Shown piece by piece: positions 43,504 to 51,418 of a DNA stretch of 64,000 nt. The stretch spans positions 124,001-188,000 of the forward strand of contig NZ_JAGTXB010000009.1 of assembly GCF_018224885.1 (NCBI RefSeq), given 5' to 3'. Below the pieces are notes generated by a model. That model was given only the letters and a program-made list of their open reading frames with translations, was not told the DNA's origin and did not search any database. How positions within the stretch are numbered: position 1 is the stretch's first letter; every line of letters starts with the position of its first letter. This stretch comes from Chitinophaga hostae. Lineage in GTDB: Bacteria; Bacteroidota; Bacteroidia; Chitinophagales; Chitinophagaceae. The translations under genes were made by a program, and so were the position numbers.

Positions 43504-43551
43504 GGAATGGTATGTCACCAATATTAATCATCATTGATGAGATACCATTCC
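43504..43551. repeat. 10-bp inverted repeat upstream of the GNAT gene
   Basis: GGAATGGTAT (43504-43513) pairs with ATACCATTCC (43542-43551), with an inner TCATC/GATGA stem. It starts four bases upstream of the start codon at 43500, between two genes on the same strand. Confidence 0.65.
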
Positions 43552-43572
43552 GGAATTTTATGAGCGGAAAAA

Positions 43573-44040
43573 TTATTGCAGTTCTATACTGACATTAATC
43601 CATTCCGGATCAAATTTGTTGGTGTATTTTTTATAGAAATTGATGGCGGGAGTATTCCATTCCAGTACCTGGAATACAATGCCGTTGAAGCGCTTTTCTT
43701 TGGCTTCTATTATCAGCTGGTCGAACAACAAATTACCGATGCCTTTACCGCGCCATGCTTCTGTTACGATAATATCTTCCAGGTACATACGGCAACCTTT
43801 CCAGGTGGAGTAGCGGGTATAGTAGAGCGCGAAACCTTGTATCACTTCCTGCCCGTTTTCCCGGGTGGAGGCCACAAATGCCTTCCACACCGGTTGCAGA
43901 CCAAAACCGGCCTCTTCAAAATGAGCCAGGCTTACGGTCACCTCTTCGGGCGCCTTTTCATATTCGGCCAGCTCACGGATCAGTTCCATCAAACGGGGAC
44001 AATCTTCTTTTCGTGCAACCCTTAACGTTATATCTTCCAT
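43573..44040 (-). CDS. GNAT N-acetyltransferase (diamine acetyltransferase-like)
   Basis: A single-domain acetyltransferase of 155 residues. It opens ITLRVARKEDCPRLMELIRELAEYEKAPEEV, a start shared with spermidine/spermine-type acetyltransferases (quoted in part: LIRELAEYEKAPEEV). The acetyl-CoA loop is EAWRGKGIGNLLFDQL and the C-terminal WNTPAINFYKKY is typical of GNAT motif B. A polyamine or thialysine substrate is plausible from similarity but not shown. The start at 44040 fits the family; the open frame extends 30 codons upstream without support. Confidence 0.85.
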   Translation of the reverse strand: MEDITLRVARKEDCPRLMELIRELAEYEKAPEEVTVSLAHFEEAGFGLQPVWKAFVASTRENGQEVIQGFALYYTRYSTWKGCRMYLEDIIVTEAWRGKGIGNLLFDQLIIEAKEKRFNGIVFQVLEWNTPAINFYKKYTNKFDPEWINVSIELQ

Positions 44041-44381
44041 ATCAGTAAATATTATCGGATGAATGGGTAATTTGTTGCCGGACCGGTTATCCGCCGGCGC
44101 CGGTATTTTCAAAAATACGGTGATGACCATTTTCCGCGTGGGAAATGGTCGCTGAACTGCCTTTTTCCTCCTGCCGTAAAATAATCAATTGTGCAGATCC
44201 TGCCGGTGGTCTTTTTTACTGCCGGAGCATCTGCGGGACAGATGGCCGGCGGAAACCCTGCAACAGATAATGCGGTTGTTTTCAGCAAGTCCGGGACTGC
44301 AAATATCGTGTGCAAAAATGGAAAACAATATTGTAATTTGTAGGATGTTTTGCTGTGGGATAGCATTAATCTCTTTTTTAC
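44041..44381. promoter_or_regulatory. Divergent spacer between the GNAT and DinB-like genes
   Basis: No credible gene is seen in these 341 bp. They hold a 7-bp-stem hairpin (44104-44119, GTATTTT/AAAATAC type), and an 11-bp stem with a 4-nt loop at 44125-44150 (GACCATTTTCC with GGGAAATGGTC, one wobble). Promoters for both flanking genes must lie here, but no convincing -33/-7 pair was found. Confidence 0.5.
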
Positions 44382-44873
44382 ATGAAAAATATGCTCGTGC
44401 ATTATGCTTCCTACAACTGCTGGGCTAACCAGCAGTTGGTAAAAGGGTTGCTGAAACTAAAGGAAGAACAGCTGGACCGGCAGCTGGGCGCCGGTTTATT
44501 AACACTGCGGGAAACTTTGTACCAGCTATGGTCTGCAGAAAGTTTATGGTATCAGCGATTACAGCTTACGGAGAAAACCACGGATCCCGTCAGTGGTTTC
44601 AGCGATGCGTTCCCTGCAGCCTGTGATGCTTTGCTGAAACAATCCCGGTTGCTGGAGGAGTGGGTGCAGCAGGCCAACCAGGCAAAGCTCAATCATACCA
44701 TTGCTTATACGCTGAAAAAGAGCGAGCATTACAAAATGCCTGTCCAGGATGTTATCATCCAGGTGTGTAATAATAGTACCTTTTACCGTGGTCAACTGGT
44801 ATATATATTAGGACTATTAGGTGTAAATAAGATCCAGGCAATGGATTACAGTCGCTTTAAGCCAAAAAAATAG
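44382..44873 (+). CDS. DinB-fold protein lacking the metal-binding histidines
   Basis: A 163-residue four-helix-bundle protein of the DinB/YfiT-like superfamily, many of which are metal-dependent thiol transferases or hydrolases. The YNCWANQQL start, the TLRETLYQLWSAESLWYQR helix and the STFYRGQLVYIL segment align with the family. However, all three positions that usually hold metal-binding histidines are changed: Q48, N131 and Y135. The protein is therefore probably not a metalloenzyme of the usual kind. It is 48 bp upstream of the Nudix-fold gene on the same strand. Confidence 0.75.
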   Translation: MKNMLVHYASYNCWANQQLVKGLLKLKEEQLDRQLGAGLLTLRETLYQLWSAESLWYQRLQLTEKTTDPVSGFSDAFPAACDALLKQSRLLEEWVQQANQAKLNHTIAYTLKKSEHYKMPVQDVIIQVCNNSTFYRGQLVYILGLLGVNKIQAMDYSRFKPKK

Positions 44874-44920
44874 GCTGTTTTTAGTATTTTTACCGGATAA
44901 TCCGCCTCTAAAATTCCATT

Positions 44921-45616
44921 ATGAACGCTGCTTCTTTTTATGCTAAAGCCCCTAAACACCTGGTGGCAGTAGATTGTATCATCTTCGGTTTTGACGAAGG
45001 CAAGCTGAAGTTACTGATCATGCAACGTAAGGTGGCCCCTATGGCCGGGGAATGGTCGCTGGTAGGAGGGTTTGTACAGGAAGATGAAAGTACCAACGAA
45101 GCGGCCGCCCGTGTACTGGAGCATACTACCGGTCTGGATGATATTTATATGAACCAGCTGCATTGCTACGGCGACGTGAACCGCGATACCGGCGCCCGCG
45201 TTATATCAGTAGCTTATTATGCCCTCATACGTATCAAAAACCACGACAAACCGCTGGCCCGCGAACACGGCGCCCACTGGCTGGAACTGCACGAAATACC
45301 TGAACTGATCTTTGATCATGGAAAGATGATTGAAGACGCCCTGGCAGCGCTCCGCAACAATGCCCAGTTCCATCCCATCGGTTTTGAACTGCTGCCGGAG
45401 AAATTCACCCTCTCACAGTTAAGAAGCCTCTACGAAGAAATTTACCAGAAAACACTGGATAAACGCAACTTCCGTAAGAAGATATTATCCCTGGATGTAA
45501 TGGAAAAACTGGAGGAAAAAGACAAAACTTCTTCCAAAAAAGGTGCACATCTCTACCGCTTTGACCCGGAAAGATATGAAGCACTCAAACGCAAAGGACT
45601 GGTGTTCGAAATCTAG
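44921..45616 (+). CDS. Nudix-fold transcriptional regulator (NrtR/AraR-like), degenerate Nudix box
   Basis: A 231-residue protein with an N-terminal Nudix domain and a C-terminal winged-helix domain (FTLSQLRSLYEEIYQKTLDKRNFRKKIL), the layout of NrtR-type regulators and of the Bacteroidota arabinose regulator AraR. In the Nudix box, G50, E56, R64, G71 and L72 are kept but the catalytic acidic positions are V65, H68 and T69. It is therefore likely a ligand-sensing repressor or activator without hydrolase activity. The ligand is unknown: the neighbours include no sugar or NAD genes. It is 76 bp upstream of the sensor kinase pair. Confidence 0.88.
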   Translation: MNAASFYAKAPKHLVAVDCIIFGFDEGKLKLLIMQRKVAPMAGEWSLVGGFVQEDESTNEAAARVLEHTTGLDDIYMNQLHCYGDVNRDTGARVISVAYYALIRIKNHDKPLAREHGAHWLELHEIPELIFDHGKMIEDALAALRNNAQFHPIGFELLPEKFTLSQLRSLYEEIYQKTLDKRNFRKKILSLDVMEKLEEKDKTSSKKGAHLYRFDPERYEALKRKGLVFEI

Positions 45617-45692
45617 GTTGTAAAATGAACAAAATGGATGGCAGTCAGCACGGCAAATAAAACTATTTTAGGGCCGCTGATTTCCACCGTTT

Positions 45693-47621
45693 ATGTCATG
45701 TTTGCGCCATACAGGCATTTGTTGTCTGCTGTTTCTGTCCAGAACATTGTGCGCCCAGTACAATGATATTGCAGCAATTAAGCATACGTTATCTCATATA
45801 ACGGACAGTACAGCGTATGTGGATGTTTTAAACAGGCTGGCGTCGCTGTATCTTCCCTGTCAGCTCGACAGCAGCGGGCTATATGCCAGGACCGCCAACG
45901 ATATGGCCGACAGGATTCACTATGATAAAGGTCACCGGGAAGCTTTGCGCGGCATGGGCCGTTACTACTCCCTGCGTCCGCACCGCTACCTTTCCTTCCT
46001 GTTTTATGATAATGCGCTCACCGCCAGCCGCGCAGCCGGCGACTCCATGGGAGTGGCTATTTCATTGATGAATATCGGCACCTATTACCAGTATCAGGGA
46101 CAACATGCCGAAGCGCAACGCTATATAAACAAAGCCCTGAATGTAACCTGGACAGCCAGGCTGGACTCCCTGAGAGCCTGGGTGCTGGTTAATTACTACC
46201 TGGTGAATGCGGCAGACACTGCCGCTCTTTCGTATGCGCAAAAAGCCCTGCAACAGGCAGTAACACTCACTACTCACTATAAGGACCGCCTCGGAATGCT
46301 TTATACACAGCTGTTCACAGCTCATGAAGCATTGCGTGCCGGTGGCATAAAGGAGGCCGAAAACAGGCTGAAGGCCGTCATAAGAGCAGCAGACAGCGCC
46401 GGGTTAAACTATATTGCGATGTATGCCGGCACTCAACTCACCGGCTATCGCATCTGGCAACAAAAAGCAGACTCGCTCTTATACCAGCAGCAATCTGTCC
46501 GGTATGCCAGCGCAGGTGGTTATATCGGGTTAATGCTCCCCGTAGTTACCTCGCTGTTTAACTGGCACCGGCGGCAGGGAGATGAACACCAGGCTGCAAC
46601 GTACAGCCGCCTGGCCCTGCGGATCATGCAACAGCAACAGGACGACATGCAGGCAGGGGAAGCAGATTACCTGGCCTACACCTTTGGAGATGAACTGATG
46701 GACTCCCTGCAATGGCAACACCAGTCACAAAAGGAACAGCTGAAACAACACAAGGCCTCTAATCGTTTCTGGTATCTGCAGGCGATCATTGTTGCAGCTA
46801 TCGCCATATTATTAGCAATACTGCTTACCTACTTTATCAGGGCCTACCGGTTGTCGCGCCGGAATACGGCCAGCATGGCCGCTTTGCAAGAGGAGATCAG
46901 CAAGGGAAACAAAGCCCTGCAGGACAATGATGACTTTAAGAATAAACTGATCTCCATGATCGCACATGATTTCAGAACACCCCTGCATAACATCGTGAGC
47001 ATCACCGGGTTTATAGACCAGCATGCATTAACAGTGACGGAGGCGGGAGAAATGATCCTGGAAGTGGAACAAACAGCCACAACCACGCTCGGTGTGTTTG
47101 AAGAAATCCTGAGCTGGATCCGTACCCAGTTATCAGGATTTACATATCACCCTCAATCCTTTTCGCTGGCTGAAATGATCAGCGCTACAGAGCAAACCCT
47201 CCTGCATTTATCAACCGGGAAAAAAATACAACTGGTCAACGCTATTCCACCTGGTACTACCGTATGGGCGGATTACGAAATGCTGCAGTTTATACACCGG
47301 AATTTTTTACATAATGCCATTAAATTTTCTCCTACAGATGGTGTAATAACGATCAGGGCTATACGGGAAAATGGGTGGCTGACCGTATCGTTTACAGATG
47401 AAGGATCAGGTATCGACGCAGTTGTGCTGCCGCATCTTTTTACCTGGAGCCGGCAGGCGCATGAACAAGAGCGCACTGGTAAGGGAGCCGGTCTTGCGCT
47501 GATCATCTGCCGGGATTTTATCCATAAAATGAACGGGGAAATTAATGCGATAAATAATGAAGAAGAAGGGAGCACTTTTTATTACAGGCTTCCCGAATCA
47601 TTGATCGGGAGGCATTCATAA
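45693..47621 (+). CDS. TPR-containing sensor histidine kinase
   Basis: A 642-residue sensor kinase with a signal peptide (to CAQ), a periplasmic helical TPR-like sensor of about 330 residues, a single membrane helix (about 360-385), a short coiled coil, and a cytoplasmic kinase core. The phospho-acceptor is H425 in MIAHDFRTPLHN. The N box (NFLHNAIKFSP), the G1 box (DEGSGID) and the GKGAGLALIICRDFI region are intact, so it should be active. No response regulator is encoded nearby. The next gene starts 2 bp after its stop and encodes a paralogue without catalytic residues. Confidence 0.93.
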   Translation: MSCLRHTGICCLLFLSRTLCAQYNDIAAIKHTLSHITDSTAYVDVLNRLASLYLPCQLDSSGLYARTANDMADRIHYDKGHREALRGMGRYYSLRPHRYLSFLFYDNALTASRAAGDSMGVAISLMNIGTYYQYQGQHAEAQRYINKALNVTWTARLDSLRAWVLVNYYLVNAADTAALSYAQKALQQAVTLTTHYKDRLGMLYTQLFTAHEALRAGGIKEAENRLKAVIRAADSAGLNYIAMYAGTQLTGYRIWQQKADSLLYQQQSVRYASAGGYIGLMLPVVTSLFNWHRRQGDEHQAATYSRLALRIMQQQQDDMQAGEADYLAYTFGDELMDSLQWQHQSQKEQLKQHKASNRFWYLQAIIVAAIAILLAILLTYFIRAYRLSRRNTASMAALQEEISKGNKALQDNDDFKNKLISMIAHDFRTPLHNIVSITGFIDQHALTVTEAGEMILEVEQTATTTLGVFEEILSWIRTQLSGFTYHPQSFSLAEMISATEQTLLHLSTGKKIQLVNAIPPGTTVWADYEMLQFIHRNFLHNAIKFSPTDGVITIRAIRENGWLTVSFTDEGSGIDAVVLPHLFTWSRQAHEQERTGKGAGLALIICRDFIHKMNGEINAINNEEEGSTFYYRLPESLIGRHS

Positions 47622-47623
47622 CC

Positions 47624-49543
47624 ATGAGAAGCGTCTTTTTGTATGCATGTTACAGGAATGGATTTGCAGCTATCTGCATAGCGGCAGTATTGTTATGCGC
47701 GGTGATAACCACCCGCGCGCAAAGTCCGCAGCTGCCTGAACTACAGGAAGAGCTGAAGCAGCAGCGCGATAGCAGCGCTTATCTGAACACACTGGGCAAG
47801 ATGGGAGCATTATACATGATGATTAACCTGGACAGCAGTTTTGCCTGCGCAATTAAAGAACAGGAAATAGCCGTCAGATTACAGGACAAAAAAGGATTGG
47901 CTGATGCGTATGATGTACTAAGCTTTTGTTTTGCACTGCGTACAGATTTTAATATTGCCGGAATATACGCCTATAGGGCCTTACAGCTGCATAAATCCTT
48001 ATCCGACAGCGCCAGGATATGCAAAACCCTGAGTAACCTGTATCTCTGTTACAGGAACCTGGGCAGACAGGCTGATGCCAATAACTATTTTTACGAGGCC
48101 TTTAAAATGGCCGGCAGGCTGCCGGCTTCAGCCGATTCTGTGTATAGTATATTGCTGGTGAACTACGCGATGCGTTTTTACCGGGATACAACCCGTAAGG
48201 ATTCCGTACAATGGGCATTACACACTGCGGAGAGTATCAGCAGGAAATACCCCCGTAGCAGGCTGCCATTGTATATTGCCGCCTACGGAGCAGATACGCT
48301 GGTGAAACAGGGGCGTGGAAAGGAAGCCGAACTGCTTATGAATACGCTCGCGGAAACGGCGTTGAAGATGGGCCTGCCTTATGTAGCCATGGATATGTAC
48401 AATCGCCTGGAAGAATATGGCGGAATGGGATATACCGTAGATACAACACACTACCGCGAACTGTCTTATGAACTGGCAAAAAAAGCAGGATGTATAGAAT
48501 TGAATTTATCTGTTATAGCGGGGCTGTACGATTATTATGAGCATAAAAACGATGTACCGAAAGTAAACTATTACAGCGATGAAATTATGCGGCTGGCCGC
48601 CCAGTACCGTTATCAACCGGGGAGGGACCAGGTGAACTACCTTGATTACTTTTTGAAGGAGCAGGCTTTGCAGCGGCTGGCACGCAGCAATCTCCTGCAG
48701 CAGCAGGAACTCGAAACGGTGGGTGCCCGTAAACGGAACAGCCAGTTTGTAATAGCAGGCCTGGTGGTAGTAGTGATGCTGCTTTTTATTTTGCTCTTTA
48801 GCCGTTACCGGCAATACAGTTTATCGCAGCAACAGGAGCATTTGCTGTCCGACAGCTATGCTGATATTTCACTTAAGAACGTTGCCCTTCGGGCTAATGA
48901 TGAATTTAAAAATAAGCTGATCACTATTATAGCGAATGATTTCAGAGAGCCCCTGTATTATATTTCGAAAGTAGCCGCGCAAATGAGAGGGAGCGGCAAT
49001 GATTCGCAAACGATGGCTGTCCTTATAAAAAGGATAGCAGATGTGTCGGGGAATACGCTTTCTGTTTTTGATAATATCCTGAAATGGATACGGTTGCAGC
49101 TGGCCGGATTTTCCTATCAACCGGCGCCCTGTAAGTTGTATGACACCATAACGGCAGCCTTAAAGTCAACGGAAGCTGCAGTGGAAGAGAAATCATTAGT
49201 TGTGGTGAACCTGGTGCCGGGCGACTTTATCCTGCCCGCCGATGCAGATATGCTGCGGATGGTATATCAGCACTTGTCGCGGCTGTGTACCCATTATGCA
49301 CAACATGGAAGCCTGGTGATCTTTACTGCCTGGAAGCATGAGGGAATGGCTTATGCCCGAGTTATTGCAGATACCGGGCAGGATACCACCATGGTGATAA
49401 AAAATTTATCGGACTGGCAACATGATATGTATGCGCTCAGTTACGCCATTACGAGCGACTTTATTGATAAAATGAAAGGAGGGGTACAGGTATCAGGAAG
49501 TGAAGGACGATACCTGGTATTTACGATAATGCTGGAAGGATAG
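47624..49543 (+). CDS. TPR-containing pseudo-histidine kinase, tandem paralogue
   Basis: A 639-residue protein with the same layout as the gene just upstream: signal peptide (to RAQ), TPR-like periplasmic domain, membrane helix (VIAGLVVVVMLLFILLF), and a kinase-like core. The core keeps flanking sequence (KNKLITIIANDFREPL, SVFDNILKWIRLQLAGFSYQP) but the phospho-acceptor His is N438. The N-box Asn is gone (MVYQHLSRLCTHYAQ), and the glycine-rich ATP boxes have eroded. The frame is nevertheless fully open, so the protein is kept under selection. It probably works as a non-catalytic partner of the upstream kinase. Confidence 0.88.
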   Translation: MRSVFLYACYRNGFAAICIAAVLLCAVITTRAQSPQLPELQEELKQQRDSSAYLNTLGKMGALYMMINLDSSFACAIKEQEIAVRLQDKKGLADAYDVLSFCFALRTDFNIAGIYAYRALQLHKSLSDSARICKTLSNLYLCYRNLGRQADANNYFYEAFKMAGRLPASADSVYSILLVNYAMRFYRDTTRKDSVQWALHTAESISRKYPRSRLPLYIAAYGADTLVKQGRGKEAELLMNTLAETALKMGLPYVAMDMYNRLEEYGGMGYTVDTTHYRELSYELAKKAGCIELNLSVIAGLYDYYEHKNDVPKVNYYSDEIMRLAAQYRYQPGRDQVNYLDYFLKEQALQRLARSNLLQQQELETVGARKRNSQFVIAGLVVVVMLLFILLFSRYRQYSLSQQQEHLLSDSYADISLKNVALRANDEFKNKLITIIANDFREPLYYISKVAAQMRGSGNDSQTMAVLIKRIADVSGNTLSVFDNILKWIRLQLAGFSYQPAPCKLYDTITAALKSTEAAVEEKSLVVVNLVPGDFILPADADMLRMVYQHLSRLCTHYAQHGSLVIFTAWKHEGMAYARVIADTGQDTTMVIKNLSDWQHDMYALSYAITSDFIDKMKGGVQVSGSEGRYLVFTIMLEG

Positions 49544-49593
49544 TATAAACCCGGATACAGGTGCTTTAGGCAGCTGTATCCGGGAAATGATTT

Positions 49594-50604
49594 TTATTTG
49601 CCGTATTGATCACCGTCGTATGCCCACTTAATGTAGTTGGCACCCCAGGTAAATCCGCCTCCGAAGGCCGCCATCATAATGTTGTCGCCTTTTTTGAGGT
49701 GTTTTTCATAGTCCCACAGGCATAAAGGAATAGTACCGGCGGTGGTGTTACCATAGCGGTGAATATTCATCATTACCTTTTCATCGGGTACGTTGATATA
49801 CTGGGAGGTGGCTGAAATAATACGTTTGTTAGCCTGGTGTGGTACCAGCCATGCAATATGGTCTGCTGTGAGGTTATTACGTTCCATAACGTCTTTTGCT
49901 GCACCAGCCATATTCGCTACCGCGTATTTAAACACCATTTTACCTTCCTGGTATACATAGTGTTCACGGTTATTCACTGTTTCAAGGGTAGCCGGTTTAA
50001 CAGAACCGCCGGCCTTCATGTGGAGGTATTCGCGGCCATGACCGTCACTTTTGAGGAGACTGTCGATTAAGCCGTATCCTTCCGTATTGGCTTCCAGCAG
50101 CACGCCGCCGGCGCCATCGCCAAAAATAATGCAGGTGGTTCGGTCGGTATAATCGATAATGGAACTCATTTTATCGGCTCCGATTACCATTACCTTCTGA
50201 TAACGGCCACTTTCAATGAAGCGGGCGCCGGTATCCAGCGCGTACAAAAAGCCGGAACAGGCTGCGCTGATGTCAAAACCAAAAGCATTTTTTGCCCCGA
50301 TTTTGTCCGTTACCACGTTGGCGGTAGCCGGAAAAGTCATGTCCGGAGTTACGGTAGCCACAATCAGCAGATCAATTTCTTCCGGTGAAATACCCCGCTT
50401 TTTACAGATTTCCAGCGCTACAGGTACGCACAGATCAGACGTCCCTTTCCCTTCTCCCTTCAATATCCTTCTTTCTGAAATACCCGTCCGGGTTATTATC
50501 CAGTCGTTTGTTGTATCTACTAATTTTTCTAATTCCTGGTTGGTTAGCACGTAATCGGGAACATACCCACCCACCGCTGTAATAGCGGCCGTTATTTTAT
50601 TCAT
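49594..50604 (-). CDS. fabH: 3-oxoacyl-ACP synthase III FabH
   Basis: FabH starts fatty acid synthesis by condensing an acyl-CoA with malonyl-ACP. The catalytic triad is visible: Cys116 in DISAACSGFLYAL, the His in VPHQANKRI and the Asn in YGNTTAGTIP. Length (336) is normal. It faces away from ruvA across a 191-bp spacer. Fatty-acid partners such as plsX or acpP are not adjacent. Confidence 0.96.
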   Translation of the reverse strand: MNKITAAITAVGGYVPDYVLTNQELEKLVDTTNDWIITRTGISERRILKGEGKGTSDLCVPVALEICKKRGISPEEIDLLIVATVTPDMTFPATANVVTDKIGAKNAFGFDISAACSGFLYALDTGARFIESGRYQKVMVIGADKMSSIIDYTDRTTCIIFGDGAGGVLLEANTEGYGLIDSLLKSDGHGREYLHMKAGGSVKPATLETVNNREHYVYQEGKMVFKYAVANMAGAAKDVMERNNLTADHIAWLVPHQANKRIISATSQYINVPDEKVMMNIHRYGNTTAGTIPLCLWDYEKHLKKGDNIMMAAFGGGFTWGANYIKWAYDGDQYGK

Positions 50605-50693
50605 ATAAACTAAATATGTGTTTAAAACGAGGCGTAAAAATACGATATAAACGTATATTTCCTAAAAAAGTCGAATATGAAGCACTTTAAGGA

Positions 50694-50723
50694 TTGACAA
50701 TCCGTTAAAAGTTAGCATCTTTG
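50694..50723 (+). promoter_or_regulatory. Candidate promoter for ruvA-sprA
   Basis: TTG at 50694-50696 and CATCTTTG at 50716-50723 are 19 bp apart; the second matches TAnnTTTG except for the first base. It lies 72 bp before the ruvA ATG. Confidence 0.4.
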
Positions 50724-50795
50724 CCCCGGTTTACCCGGAATACATTATTAATCTATTTCCAAAAGTTTAATTAAATTACCGAACCTTTACCTCGT

Positions 50796-51383
50796 ATGAT
50801 TGCGTATCTGAATGGAAAATTAGCGTATAAGTCACCTGCTCTTGTTCATCTGGATGTGAATGGAATCGGTTATGAAGTACAGATCAGCCTTAACACTTAT
50901 TCCCGTATACAGCATATGGAAAGTTGCAAGCTGTTAACCTTCCTCCAGATTAAAGAAGACGCACATACACTGTACGGCTTTTTTGAAGAGGCAGAAAGAA
51001 GCCTTTTTCTCCTGTTGATCAGCGTTTCAGGTGTGGGCGCCAGTACGGCCAGGATGATGTTATCTTCCTTACAACCAGAAGATGTGCAACGTGCTATTAT
51101 GATGGAAAATGAGCGGATGCTGGAAAGTGTAAAGGGCATCGGTGCGAAAACAGCCAAAAGGATTATACTGGAACTGAAAGATAAGATTACGAAGCACAAG
51201 GATACCGGAACACATTTATCTGCTACTGTAAACAATACAATGCACGAAGATGCGTTAAATGCTCTGATAACCCTGGGTATAGCCCGGAACATGGCAGAAT
51301 CGGCAATCCAGAGAGTTATGAAAAATGAGCCACTATTGCAAAACTTGGAAGAGCTCATAAAGAAGGCCCTGAAAAGTTTATAA
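50796..51383 (+). CDS. ruvA: Holliday junction branch migration protein RuvA
   Basis: RuvA binds four-way DNA junctions and loads the RuvB motor during recombination. The N-terminal OB domain opens MIAYLNGKLAYKSPALVHLD. The double helix-hairpin-helix domain includes VSGVGASTARMML and VKGIGAKTAKRIILELKDK. A C-terminal domain III of about 50 residues contacts RuvB. Length (195) is normal. sprA starts 35 bp downstream on the same strand, an adjacency seen in other Bacteroidota. Confidence 0.97.
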   Translation: MIAYLNGKLAYKSPALVHLDVNGIGYEVQISLNTYSRIQHMESCKLLTFLQIKEDAHTLYGFFEEAERSLFLLLISVSGVGASTARMMLSSLQPEDVQRAIMMENERMLESVKGIGAKTAKRIILELKDKITKHKDTGTHLSATVNNTMHEDALNALITLGIARNMAESAIQRVMKNEPLLQNLEELIKKALKSL

Positions 51384-51418
51384 TAAATAAATAAAATCCT
51401 CTATAAAACCTATTTTTC

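Noticed and set aside
44109..44402. 97-codon open frame on - in the GNAT/DinB spacer
   Set aside because: Overlaps the DinB-like start and hairpins, with no protein-like pattern.
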